Positions 48,287-57,001 of a DNA stretch of 64,000 nucleotides are shown in pieces. How positions within the stretch are numbered: the stretch's first letter is position 1; the number at the start of each line of letters is the position of its first letter. Where the stretch lies: positions 3,844,001-3,908,000 of the forward strand of contig NZ_CP129884.1 of the NCBI RefSeq assembly GCF_030490285.1. Reading direction: 5' to 3'. This stretch comes from Methylomonas montana (GTDB lineage Bacteria; Pseudomonadota; Gammaproteobacteria; Methylococcales; Methylomonadaceae). The notes beneath the pieces are model-generated. The model was not told the origin of the DNA. It made no database searches and saw nothing but the letters and a program-made list of their open reading frames with translations. Made by a program: the position numbers and the translations under genes.

Positions 48287-49726
48287 ATGAACTCACAATG
48301 GGAAGCCGTCATCGGCCTGGAAATCCATACCCAACTCTCGACAAAATCCAAAATCTTTTCCGCCGCAGCCACCGCTTACGGCGCGGAACCCAACACCCAA
48401 GCCTGCGCGGTCGATCTGGGCCTGCCCGGCGTATTGCCTGTGCTGAACAAGGATGCGGTACGTAAGGCCGTGACTTTCGGCCTGGCCATCGACGCCGAAA
48501 TCGCCCCGCACTCGGTGTTCGCCCGCAAAAATTACTTCTACCCCGACCTGCCGAAAGGCTATCAGATCAGCCAATTCGAACTACCCATCGTCGGCAACGG
48601 CCATCTGGACATCGAAGTCGATGGCGAAACCAAGCGCATCGGCATCACCCGCGCCCACCTGGAAGAAGACGCCGGCAAATCGCTGCACGAAGACTTCCAC
48701 GGCCTGACCGGCATCGATCTTAACCGCGCGGGCACGCCGCTACTGGAAATCGTCTCCGAACCGGACATGCGCTCTGCCAAGGAAGCCGTGGCCTACATGC
48801 GCAAATTGCACGAACTGGTGCGTTACCTGGAAATCTGCGACGGCAACATGCAGGAAGGCTCGTTCCGCTGCGACGCCAACGTCTCGGTGCGCCCCAAAGG
48901 CCAGGCCGAGTTCGGCACCCGCGCCGAAATCAAGAACATCAACTCGTTCAGATTCGTCGAAAAAGCCATCAATTTTGAAATTGAACGCCAAATCGACGTC
49001 ATCGAAGGCGGCGGCAAGGTCGTTCAGGAAACCCGCTTGTACGACGCCAACAAGGACGAAACCCGCTCGATGCGCAGCAAGGAAGAAGCCAACGACTACC
49101 GTTATTTTCCCGACCCCGACCTGTTGCCGGTGTTGATCGAAGAGAGTTTGAAAACCGAAATCCGCGCCACATTGCCGGAATTGCCTGATGCCAAGAAACA
49201 ACGCTTTCTCGAACAATATGCGCTGGATGCGGAAAGCGCCGCGACGCTGACTTCGTCACGGGAACTGGCCGACTTTTACGAAGCTGTCGTCAAGGCCTCC
49301 GGTGGCGAAGCCAAGCAGGCCGGCAACTGGATGACCGGCGATGTGCTGGGCGCCTTGAACAAGGCGGGCCTGGAAATTACCGACTGCCCGGTCAGCGCCG
49401 AACGCTTGGCCGGCCTGCTGAAACGCATCGCCGACAATACCATCTCCGGCAAGATCGCCAAACAAGTGTTCGACAAACTCTGGAACGGCACCGCAACTGC
49501 GGATGAAATCATCGAGCAGGAAGGCTTGAAGCAGATCACCGACACCGGCGCCATCGAAGCCATCGTCGACAAAGTGATTGCCGCCAACCCTGGCCCGGTT
49601 GAACAATATCGGGCCGGCAAAGACAAGGCGCTGATGGCGCTGGTCGGCCAAGTCATGAAGGAAACCCAGGGCAAAGCCAATCCAGGAGAGGTAAATAAGA
49701 TGTTGATTGAGAAGGTGAAAGGGTAA
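48287..49726 (+). CDS. gatB: Asp/Glu-tRNA amidotransferase subunit B
   Basis: A 479-residue subunit that binds and phosphorylates the mischarged aminoacyl-tRNA. The signature [20 protein letters not shown] starts the catalytic cradle, and [15 protein letters not shown] and [11 protein letters not shown] follow. The YqeY-like C-terminal tail ends [18 protein letters not shown]. Length is typical. The intact gatCAB implies that Gln-tRNA and/or Asn-tRNA is made by amidation. Confidence 0.97.
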   Translation: MNSQWEAVIGLEIHTQLSTKSKIFSAAATAYGAEPNTQACAVDLGLPGVLPVLNKDAVRKAVTFGLAIDAEIAPHSVFARKNYFYPDLPKGYQISQFELPIVGNGHLDIEVDGETKRIGITRAHLEEDAGKSLHEDFHGLTGIDLNRAGTPLLEIVSEPDMRSAKEAVAYMRKLHELVRYLEICDGNMQEGSFRCDANVSVRPKGQAEFGTRAEIKNINSFRFVEKAINFEIERQIDVIEGGGKVVQETRLYDANKDETRSMRSKEEANDYRYFPDPDLLPVLIEESLKTEIRATLPELPDAKKQRFLEQYALDAESAATLTSSRELADFYEAVVKASGGEAKQAGNWMTGDVLGALNKAGLEITDCPVSAERLAGLLKRIADNTISGKIAKQVFDKLWNGTATADEIIEQEGLKQITDTGAIEAIVDKVIAANPGPVEQYRAGKDKALMALVGQVMKETQGKANPGEVNKMLIEKVKG

Positions 49727-49794
49727 ATTTGGCGGGCACAGGTTTTTCATGCTCACATTAGTTTTATCAAGAATCATCCGCAGGGAGCAAAACC

Positions 49795-50022
49795 ATGCCC
49801 ATAGACTACCGCAACATCATAACCCTGGAACCCGGCAAACGCGGCGGTAAGCCCTGCATACACGGCTTGCGAATTACCGTCTATGACGTGCTGGCATGGT
49901 TGGCCGACGGCATGACGGAAGCCGAGACTTTGGAAGATTATCCAGAGCTTGAAACTGATGATATTCGAGCATGTTTGGCGTTTGCTGCTAATCGTGGACA
50001 TAGCTTGTCTGCCATTGTTTAA
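49795..50022 (+). CDS. DUF433 antitoxin
   Basis: A 75-residue DUF433 protein, a winged-helix antitoxin of VapB-like type. The typical core is GKRGGKPCIHGLRITVYDVL, then TEAETLEDYPELETDDIRAC. A GGAG ribosome site lies 11 bp before the ATG. Its stop overlaps the start of the DUF5615 toxin frame (TAATG), the usual antitoxin-first order. Confidence 0.9.
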   Translation: MPIDYRNIITLEPGKRGGKPCIHGLRITVYDVLAWLADGMTEAETLEDYPELETDDIRACLAFAANRGHSLSAIV

Positions 50023-50354
50023 TGAAATTATTACTGGATGAAAATCTATTGCATCGCGTACTGCCGTTTTTGCGCGACGCTTTTCCGGACAGTACCCAAA
50101 TTACCTTTTAGACAAAAAACGTTGATGATCGGACTATCTGGAACTACGCCAAAGATAACGACTTTGTGATTGTTACTAAAGACGCCGATTTTTATGATCT
50201 ATCGAATGTTTTTGGACAACCGCCGAAAATAATTTGGTTAAAAATCGGCAATCAATCCAAAACCGTTACGATTAATGCTCTAGTTACAAACCGACAAAAT
50301 ATTGAATCGGCATTAATCGACGAGCGAAAAGCTTGGATTGAAATTTACCGGTGA
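50022..50354 (+). pseudogene. DUF5615 PIN-like toxin with in-frame stop
   Basis: The frame reads MKLLLDENLLHRVLPFLRDA, typical of DUF5615 (Mut7-C/PIN-like) toxins with the DEN acidic cluster. A TAG at 50109-50111 interrupts it after 29 codons. In the same frame downstream, DDRTIWNYAKDNDFVIVTKD, ADFYDL and KIIWLKIGNQS complete the toxin to codon 110. The rest is undamaged, so this is either a recent nonsense mutation (for instance TTG to TAG) or a sequence error. As read, only a 29-residue peptide would be made. Confidence 0.85.
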
Positions 50355-50355
50355 T

Positions 50356-50408
50356 GTTGTTTTGACGCCGATTCTCGGACCGACAGCCGAGATACTTTGT
50401 TACGAAAA
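50356..50408 (+). repeat. Dispersed 53-bp repeat, copy 1
   Basis: This copy starts with GTTGTTTTGA, has an 11-bp variable spacer, and then reads GGACCGACAGCCGAGATACT and on to TACGAAAA. It matches copy 2 at 56518-56571 in inverted orientation: 30 of 33 in the right block, 10 of 10 in the left block. It begins 2 bp after the DUF5615 frame and ends at the C-rich tract. Confidence 0.75.
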
Positions 50409-50422
50409 CCCCCCCTGGCTTT

Positions 50423-50448
50423 CCCCCCCCCCCCCCCCCCCCCCCCCC
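50423..50448 (+). repeat. Poly-C tract (26 nt)
   Basis: A homopolymer of 26 C residues, preceded 7 bp earlier by a run of seven C. The whole 50355-50674 stretch holds no gene I can support. Frames crossing the tract on either strand encode only Pro-runs or Gly-runs flanked by Arg/Lys-rich sequence. Such a tract would slip in replication; it is also a classic place for sequencing or assembly error, so its exact length is uncertain. Confidence 0.8.
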
Positions 50449-50674
50449 GTTTGGCTGTTCAAATTCGCTCCAGGCGAATTATTTTTGCGTCGCCAAAGAA
50501 AAGCCTCCAAGAGAAAGGCGCCCCGGATGCCGCCTTGATCCTGCGCTCCGAAGCTTTCGACGAAGTTTGACGAGAGAAAATCCGGCCCCTTCGCCAACAC
50601 GATGCATCCCGGCATTAAAACCGGACGGATTCCTCTTGAAGGATATTATTGATGTTTTGGGTAAAAATCCGTCG

Positions 50675-51187
50675 TCAATGAATGAACAGCTTTTCGATTT
50701 TGGCGGCCAGTTGCGAGGCTTCTGCGGGCTGGTTGTTGACGATGGTCACGCACTTTCGATAATCGGCTAGCCGGACGCACAGCTTCTTGCTGCCGACATC
50801 GGCCATTTTCATCGCCATGGTGGCGACTAGCGCATTGTCGCGTAGCAACACCTGTTTTTTTACCTGGTAGTTATCGGCTAATTCGAAAAAGTGGATGCGG
50901 TAAAAGTCGTTAAGCAAATCGAGCAAAGCATCGTTTGAAATTTGCAATTCAGTCTTTGCCGGATTTACGCCGGCGTTTTGCAGATAGCCATGGCCGTCGC
51001 CGTGAATGGCGATCTCGTAACCGCCCGGGACGCCATGGCCGGTTTGATGCAAAATAGAAATTTCAACCTCGGCCAGCGGATACTGCGCCGGAGGCACTGG
51101 TGTTGCGTCGACCGCCTCTGCGTGATTGGACATGGCTAGCACTCCTAACAGCAGCAAAGCGGGAAGCGGCAATTTATGAATTTTCAT
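50675..51187 (-). CDS. Secreted hypothetical protein (DUF6438-like)
   Basis: A 170-residue protein with a clear Sec signal (LPLPALLLLGVLAMSNHAEA, cleavage about residue 25). The mature part has the pattern YEIAIHGDGHGYLQNAG, LLNDFYRIHFFELADNY and KKLCVRLADYRKCVTIVNNQ. This resembles DUF6438-type periplasmic proteins of unknown function, though that assignment is by pattern only. Two cysteines, in LCVRLADYRKC, could form a disulfide. It is monocistronic by position. Confidence 0.65.
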   Translation of the reverse strand: MKIHKLPLPALLLLGVLAMSNHAEAVDATPVPPAQYPLAEVEISILHQTGHGVPGGYEIAIHGDGHGYLQNAGVNPAKTELQISNDALLDLLNDFYRIHFFELADNYQVKKQVLLRDNALVATMAMKMADVGSKKLCVRLADYRKCVTIVNNQPAEASQLAAKIEKLFIH

Positions 51188-51253
51188 GGCCGACTGGGCT
51201 GGAGGAAATGAGGCTCCCGAAAGAACCTCATCTTAAGAAATGGCCGAAACCGA

Positions 51254-52264
51254 TCAGACTGCACTGCGTCTACGATTGACGCCCAACAACCCCATCAGGC
51301 CACTGAGCATCAACCAAACCGCGGAAGGTACGGGAACGGCGGCCGGCGCGACGATTTGGGTATAGCCGATGTCTTTCAGTATGCCAAGCTCTATGGCGGA
51401 TATTTCGCGCGTTTTTAATCCTGGTGATACGGTTGATGCCATGATCAGCTCGGCAAATGCTGTAGTGTCGTCGTCCAGATGCGAAAGGCTGCTACCGCCC
51501 GTCCAGGTAGTCGGTGCAAATATGTTAACGCCCAGGCCGCCATTGGCGGCAACCGCATTGGCGCCGTTAAACAATACGCTGCCGCTACCCCCTGTCAATG
51601 CAGCAACTTTGGTGCTATCGAAAACGCCGCCGGTGCCGATCAGTCGATTGCCCGAGGCATCGGTTAAAAAATTGTCGAAAGTAGCCCAGGAACCCTGGCT
51701 GCCTGGTGCGGCACCTTGATTATCAACACCACCATCGTTGATATTTCCGGCAAAGCCAAACGAGTGTAATAATTCATGGATAGCGACTTTTTTGAAATCA
51801 TACGCATCCGCCGCGACATTATCACTCAACCCCCAGTTATAGAAAAAATTCCAATCGACGATGCCATCGGCATCGGCACCGTTGCCATCGGTTGCGCCAT
51901 TAGTCAGAATTTTTGTTTGTACTATGGTTTCCTGAAAGGAACCTGGAACAACGAATTGACCGCTGCCCGCCGAGGCTAAGGTGTTTTTATCGATACTATA
52001 TGAAGTAACATCGTAGGTTAAGTTTGCGGTGTAGTTGCTGAAATAAGCGCCTAACATGCCTGCTGCTTCATTTAGCGCCGCTTTTCTGTCCAAACCAACA
52101 GTCGGTTCGTCGAAGCCTTCGCCCGGATTCAGATAATTAAAGCTGAAGGTCAAAGCCGCTTGCGCAGGTTGAGCTATTAAACCAAGTGCCAAACATCCCG
52201 CCACGATGAGGGGCTTTGACGCACTTAGCGTGTTTCCGTGGTTCCTTGAAGACAGAATATTCAT
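51254..52264 (-). CDS. Exported zinc metalloprotease with VPLPA-CTERM sorting signal
   Basis: A 336-residue protein. The N-terminal signal peptide is long (SKPLIVAGCLALGLIAQPAQA). The zinc site HELLHSFGFAGNINDGG (HExxHxxGF) at about residues 168-185 resembles the metzincin-like NF038122 group. The C terminus is a VPLP-x-A(V)W motif, a membrane helix (LMLSGLMGLLG) and an Arg cluster (NRRR), a PEP-CTERM-like signal for exosortase processing. It is likely a surface or released protease tied to extracellular polysaccharide. No exosortase gene lies in the window. Confidence 0.82.
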   Translation of the reverse strand: MNILSSRNHGNTLSASKPLIVAGCLALGLIAQPAQAALTFSFNYLNPGEGFDEPTVGLDRKAALNEAAGMLGAYFSNYTANLTYDVTSYSIDKNTLASAGSGQFVVPGSFQETIVQTKILTNGATDGNGADADGIVDWNFFYNWGLSDNVAADAYDFKKVAIHELLHSFGFAGNINDGGVDNQGAAPGSQGSWATFDNFLTDASGNRLIGTGGVFDSTKVAALTGGSGSVLFNGANAVAANGGLGVNIFAPTTWTGGSSLSHLDDDTTAFAELIMASTVSPGLKTREISAIELGILKDIGYTQIVAPAAVPVPSAVWLMLSGLMGLLGVNRRRSAV

Positions 52265-52455
52265 AATTTTTCCTAATTATTATGGTTAGACTTTATGGTC
52301 TACGGCATCCGAATCTGATGCCGTAGTCGCTAATGCAAGCAATGCCATGGCAGGGTATCAAAGGAAGAAATTGCCAGCTATTGGACCTTGGGCTAACAGC
52401 AAAACCAATTCCAGAAAGACATAGAGAGCCATTCGCCGTTCATATGCCTGATCGC

Positions 52456-53073
52456 TTACGAAACGACGCCGACGCGCTCCGCCAGCCGAACCAGTTCAAC
52501 CAGCGATTTCGCCTGCATCTTTTGCATCACACGGGCACGGTGTACCTTGATGGTTTTTTCCACCGTGCCTAGATCCCCGGCAATTTGCTTGTTGAGTCTA
52601 CCGGCCACCACATGCTTCAACACTTCAAGTTCTCTTGGAGTCAACGAGGCGAGGCGGCGCTGGATCAGCGTCAGTTCTGCTCGGGACAGGCGATTGGCGG
52701 CGTTTTTGGCGAAGGCTTCGCGTATCGCCGCAAACAACGCTTCGTCGGAGACCGGCTTGGTCAGAAAATCCACCGCGCCATCCTTGAGCGCGCGGACGGC
52801 GGTCGGAATGTCACCCTTGCCGGTAAGAAAGACGATGGGCAGATGCGCTCCTGCTTCGTTAAGCCGCTGCTGCACCTCCATGCCACTCATGCCCGGCATC
52901 GTCAGATCCAGCAACAGGCAGCCGGCTTGCTTCGGATCGTAGCCGTTCAGAAACGCTACCGGACAAGCAAATGCTTCGACGCGATAGCCGGCGGAGCGCA
53001 GCAGCCTATCCAGCGCCTTGAGTACCGACGGATCGTCGTCGATCAAGCAGATCGTGAATTCTCTAATGGTCAT
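52456..53073 (-). CDS. FixJ-type response regulator
   Basis: A 205-residue regulator from MTIREFTICLIDDDPSVLKA. The receiver domain (about 6-120) has DDD, the phospho-acceptor Asp in CLLLDLTMPGMSG, Thr in FLTGKGD and Lys in FLTKPVSD. The LuxR-type helix-turn-helix (about 135-200, LTPRELEVLKHVVAGRLNKQ) binds DNA. The start is set by the family N terminus; it overlaps the sensor kinase stop by 11 bp, so the pair is one operon. Confidence 0.93.
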   Translation of the reverse strand: MTIREFTICLIDDDPSVLKALDRLLRSAGYRVEAFACPVAFLNGYDPKQAGCLLLDLTMPGMSGMEVQQRLNEAGAHLPIVFLTGKGDIPTAVRALKDGAVDFLTKPVSDEALFAAIREAFAKNAANRLSRAELTLIQRRLASLTPRELEVLKHVVAGRLNKQIAGDLGTVEKTIKVHRARVMQKMQAKSLVELVRLAERVGVVS

Positions 53074-55456
53074 TGACCGGCACCTCCATAGCCGGCAAGC
53101 TGATGCGGAATGCCGCACCTCGCTCCGAATTGTTAACCAACGAAAGCCGTCCGCCATGGGCATCAATGATGGATCGGCTGATGGCCAGCCCCATGCCCAT
53201 ACCATTGGTCTTGGTAGTGAAGAAAGACTCGAACAAACGCGCCGCCACACCAGCAGGGACGCCCTTACCGGTATCGGTTACTTCGATGATGACGCCTCTT
53301 CCCTCGTTTATCCAGGTTCGAACCTTGAGTTTGCGCGTGGCGGGTTCATTCTCTACCATGACTTCGCAGGCATTGACGATCAGATTCAGCAGAACCTGCT
53401 GCAATTGCACCCAATCCACCGCCACGACCGGCAGTTCGTCTGCCAGTTCCACCTCAAGGCTAACTTGATGGGTGACGATGTCGTTATGCGCCAACTTCAG
53501 AGCGTCTCTTACGACTTCATTCGGATGCAACGGCTGGCGTTGCGATTCACCTCGATTAAATAATGAACGCAGGCGTTGAATAATCTCGACGGCGCGCTGG
53601 TCGTCATCGACGATGTCCTGCAAAGTGTCTCTTATTTCCTGCTGATCGACCGCTTCCCGGCCCAGCAGCCGTTGCGCCGCTTGGGCATTGGCGAGTATGG
53701 CGGACAAGGGTTGATTCAACTCGTGGGCAATGGAGCCGGACAGTTGCCCCACCAGCCCCACGCGAGCCATGCGCACCATTTCGTCGCGGTGTTGCTCAGC
53801 AGCCTGTTCCGCTAACTTGCGGGCGGTGATGTCATGGGAGACACCGACGATGGAAACGGCTTGCCCAGCCGCATCGGATTCCACCTGGCCCTGCATCGAC
53901 ACCCAACGATTCTTGCCATCAGGGTGGTTCACCCGGTATTGGGTTTCGAAACCAGCATTCGAGGCCAATGCAACTGCCACGGCTTTCTTAGCCTGCTCTC
54001 GGTCGGAGACATCGAGGGTGTTAAGGAAGCGCTCAAAATTGATAGATTCCAATTCGCCGATACCGTAAAGATTGCGGGCTTGAGGGGTCGCCCAGATGTC
54101 GTCGCGGCCGACGTTCCAGGCCCAAATGCCCACGCCCACCGCATTGGCCGCCAGGTTCATGCGTTTTTCGCTGTCCAACAGCTCGGCCGAGGTCTGCCGG
54201 CGTAATCGCCTTTCCAGCAACAGCAAGGCGATCAGCAGCGCCTGCAACAAGACCACGACTATCGCTGTGACAATGCGGCCGCAATAGGTTTCCCAAAAAG
54301 AAGGCTGCCGATACTCTAAGATGCTCCCTTGCGGAAGGGCTTTTTCATTGATGCCGAAGCGTTGCAATTGCCGCCAGTCGAAGATTAAGGCGCTTCGATG
54401 TATGGCGGGCAAGAAAAGGGCCGATGCCGGCTCGCCATTCAGCAAGCGCTGGACTATTTCGCCCGCTTGCCGTCCCATTGCCTCAAAAGTGCACATGTAG
54501 CCACCGACGATACCGGCACCGACATAAGAACTGTACGAACCATAAACCGGAACGGTCGAGGCCGAAGCGATCTGCACAATCGCATCGCGGTTGACGAACG
54601 ACTGCCCGGCCCCGTCCCGTTGAAAGCTGCCAACAAAAACCAGTGTATCGCTTCGCAGCAGACTAAGCCTCTCCTGCAGCTCCGTCATTGGCAGATTCGC
54701 TAAGAAGTCCGCCTGAATCCGCCTGGGCAACATGACTGTGGCCTGACGCAATTGTTTTTCCACGTCGAGGTCCCAGGCGGAAGTTCCGGTGACCAACACC
54801 AGTCGCCGTGCTTGAGGATGTAAACGTAACGCCAGTTCGAGCGTCGGCAGAGGATCTGGATCGATAGGCACGCCGACCACGTCGGGCGGGGGAGACAAGG
54901 CTTTGAGTTGTGCCGATGTGACGGCTGCATGGACCACCGGAGTGCCTGATAAAAATTGCTCGCGATGGCGGAGCAAAAATCTCAGTGCCGTGGGTCCGCC
55001 AGCGACCACAACATCGATGTGCTTGCCTTGATATTTGCCTCGGAGAAAGTCGGTGAGCAGCGCTTCGTAACCTTCGTCGGCAAAGCGGCCCACGTCGAGA
55101 AATTCGGTCAGAAAGTCGACCGGCTGCCCACCTCCCTGCGCGGCAGACCTGATATTTTCATCCCCTACCATGATCGCTGGCGATAAACGGCTCTCGCCGT
55201 ACACGATCAGCACCGTCCGAACCGGCTCGGCGGCCGTAGCCGGAGATATTCCGAGCAGGACGGTCAAGCCCACAAGGCCGGCCCGCTTGATTTTCGTATA
55301 TGCCGGCAATGGTCGACTAAATCCGGTAGCCAGCCGGCCTGAGTTTGGGCGGATGCTTTGCGCCACGGAGAATTCTACCTGGGAATGACCGGGAAAACCC
55401 AAATCCCTCAAGGCCCTTGATCCTTTTGCCCAATTCAACAATCCGGTAACTGCCAT
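53063..55456 (-). CDS. Sensor histidine kinase with ABC-substrate-binding-like sensor
   Basis: A 797-residue kinase. After a hydrophobic signal/anchor (residues about 58-75), residues about 80-380 form a periplasmic ABC_sub_bind-like (TrpX/YjbX type) domain with VLIVYGESRLSPAIM and VGSFQRDGAGQSF. One membrane helix (about 392-415), a PAS domain (about 430-550), HisKA (phospho-His in SIAHELNQPLSA) and HATPase (NLIVNACE, DTGKGVP, GMGLAISR) follow. The PAS region is cytoplasmic. The partner is the overlapping FixJ regulator. The sensor fold suggests small-molecule (amino acid or urea-like) recognition, but the ligand is unknown. The true start may be an in-frame codon nearer the signal segment. 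Confidence 0.88.
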   Translation of the reverse strand: MAVTGLLNWAKGSRALRDLGFPGHSQVEFSVAQSIRPNSGRLATGFSRPLPAYTKIKRAGLVGLTVLLGISPATAAEPVRTVLIVYGESRLSPAIMVGDENIRSAAQGGGQPVDFLTEFLDVGRFADEGYEALLTDFLRGKYQGKHIDVVVAGGPTALRFLLRHREQFLSGTPVVHAAVTSAQLKALSPPPDVVGVPIDPDPLPTLELALRLHPQARRLVLVTGTSAWDLDVEKQLRQATVMLPRRIQADFLANLPMTELQERLSLLRSDTLVFVGSFQRDGAGQSFVNRDAIVQIASASTVPVYGSYSSYVGAGIVGGYMCTFEAMGRQAGEIVQRLLNGEPASALFLPAIHRSALIFDWRQLQRFGINEKALPQGSILEYRQPSFWETYCGRIVTAIVVVLLQALLIALLLLERRLRRQTSAELLDSEKRMNLAANAVGVGIWAWNVGRDDIWATPQARNLYGIGELESINFERFLNTLDVSDREQAKKAVAVALASNAGFETQYRVNHPDGKNRWVSMQGQVESDAAGQAVSIVGVSHDITARKLAEQAAEQHRDEMVRMARVGLVGQLSGSIAHELNQPLSAILANAQAAQRLLGREAVDQQEIRDTLQDIVDDDQRAVEIIQRLRSLFNRGESQRQPLHPNEVVRDALKLAHNDIVTHQVSLEVELADELPVVAVDWVQLQQVLLNLIVNACEVMVENEPATRKLKVRTWINEGRGVIIEVTDTGKGVPAGVAARLFESFFTTKTNGMGMGLAISRSIIDAHGGRLSLVNNSERGAAFRISLPAMEVPVNDH

Positions 55457-55613
55457 TCTCGATTCAACCCGCCAAAATCCATATTCGTTATTCGAAACCT
55501 GTCAGGGCTGAGAGGGGCAACGCGAACCGTATCGTTCGCGACAAATGCGCCCCTTGGGGCGGCACCATACACATCGGCCCGGCTTTTTGCGTTGTAAGTG
55601 CTTGTCCCAAAAG

Positions 55614-56322
55614 TTAGCAGGAGCGCCATTCGCCAGTCAGTATTTTCAGCATCAAATTAATCATGGCAATATGCGCAAACGCCCGACTCGACTCCTTGAT
55701 GACTTCATAATTTTTGCGCAAACGGCGATGACGATAAAGCCAAGCAGAAAGTACATTCTTCAACCCAGCGACGGCAACAACTCAGGGTCTTTGCATTTCG
55801 GAACGAAGGAAACCGCCCATACAATACGAAAATGTTCCGCTATCCAAGCGGTAAACGATTTACCACGGCAGCAGCCATCGCCCAAAATGCGCAGCAGTTT
55901 CTGGCAACGGCCGGTGAATTTGGTTCCGTCTCGTTCCGGCACATTCACTGCGGTTACGACGATCGCCAGCAGCGGTCCAGCATCGGCAAGGATATGGGAT
56001 CCTGTATTTGGCCGCAACATACCCTTTTGCTATCCGCCAAGGCAGTGGTTTTGACGCTTTGACTATCAATACTGCCCGCCCGCAGGGATGGTATGACGTC
56101 CTGCTTTTTTGCCCGCCCCAAGCCCTTAGTGCCCCGTCAAAACACATCCGCGTCCCGACTTGAATCGAGCGCCGAAAATAACCGTATACCGTTTGATACG
56201 GCAAAAAATTAGGAGCGGCAGGAGTCGGCAGGCAAGGCTACCGGCAATAGGTCTTGAATCAAATTCCATTTTCCGGCGCTTAAATCGGTGGGGCAGTGTT
56301 TGCCGTATTTCTTCTTGACCAT
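55614..56322 (-). pseudogene. IS5-family transposase remnant
   Basis: The minus strand encodes successive pieces of an IS5-family DDE transposase in different frames. First comes MVKKKYGKHCPTDLSAGKWN, then TVYGYFRRSIQVGT, then the DDE core region (LAIVVTAVNVPERDGTKF). The C terminus is [20 protein letters not shown] followed by [16 protein letters not shown] and a TAA at 55614. Several frameshifts and internal losses make it inactive. I could not identify matching terminal inverted repeats or a target duplication. Confidence 0.82.
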
Positions 56323-57001
56323 ACTCAAAAGTCAGATTTTTTGCAGATTTTTGCCGCTTTGGGGACTTTTTAAAATACGTACCGACACCGTCATTCTGGC
56401 CGGCATGACGGCAAGCTCGGCGAAGCGAGCCGCCGAAATCGGCCTGTGACCGACACGATAAGCTGCAACGCTATCGGTCCTATAATGTATCCGATTCCAC
56501 CGTAAATTCCGGAACGTTTTTCGTAGCAAAAGAATCTCGGCTGTCGGTCCTGCAGCCAACTTCAAAACAACCGCGGCTCCACTCCAACAATTTCCAATTA
56601 ATAGCAGTCGCCAACATCGCAATCCTGATAAAAAACGGCAGCAATCGCGTCGCTGAAAAGCGTCATTTTGTCGCAGTCCAATCAAACCCTGTGCTATATT
56701 CGCCAAACCACGACCTGCCCATAAGGGCAATTTAAGATTTTTGGAAAGTGGGTATAGTGCAGAAAAACTTGAACTGGTTCTAATAATGCAAACTTAAAGT
56801 CTGCCAACCGCTGAACTATTTTAGGGTTTGACCAGCGTCCATCGGGATGCGATGAAGCGCAATTGCATGGAATCTCGGCCAATACGGCGATCAAGCTCGT
56901 GCAATGTATATGGTAGCTGGAAGATTGGGGGTTATTCGTTTAATCCTATTCCGGCCAGGTTTTAATAGAGCGTAGTGTCAGCAATACAGAACGAGAATTT
57001 T
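56323..57001. other. Non-coding stretch between IS remnant and lytic transglycosylase
   Basis: About 680 bp without a gene I can support. It contains copy 2 of the dispersed repeat and a stretch at 56391-56455 with repeated GCCGGCATGACGGC- and GGCGAAGCGAGCC-like hairpins that resembles intergenic repeat sequence. Short frames here lack ribosome sites and family resemblance. Confidence 0.6.
56518..56571 (-). repeat. Dispersed 53-bp repeat, copy 2 (inverted)
   Basis: On the minus strand this reads GTTGTTTTGA, an 11-bp spacer, then GGACCGACAGCCGAGATTCT and on to TACGAAAA, nearly the same as copy 1 at 50356-50408. The spacer has the same length but a different sequence. The two copies face each other across 6.1 kb holding the secreted protein, protease, two-component system and IS remnant. 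Confidence 0.75.

Noticed and set aside
50338-50615. Short frames crossing the poly-C tract on both strands
   Set aside because: They encode mainly Pro-runs or Gly-runs plus Arg/Lys-rich ends, without ribosome sites; the frame depends on the uncertain tract length.
56332-56730. 132-codon minus-strand frame downstream of the IS remnant
   Set aside because: Composition and lack of a ribosome site suggest a chance frame; it runs across the dispersed repeat.
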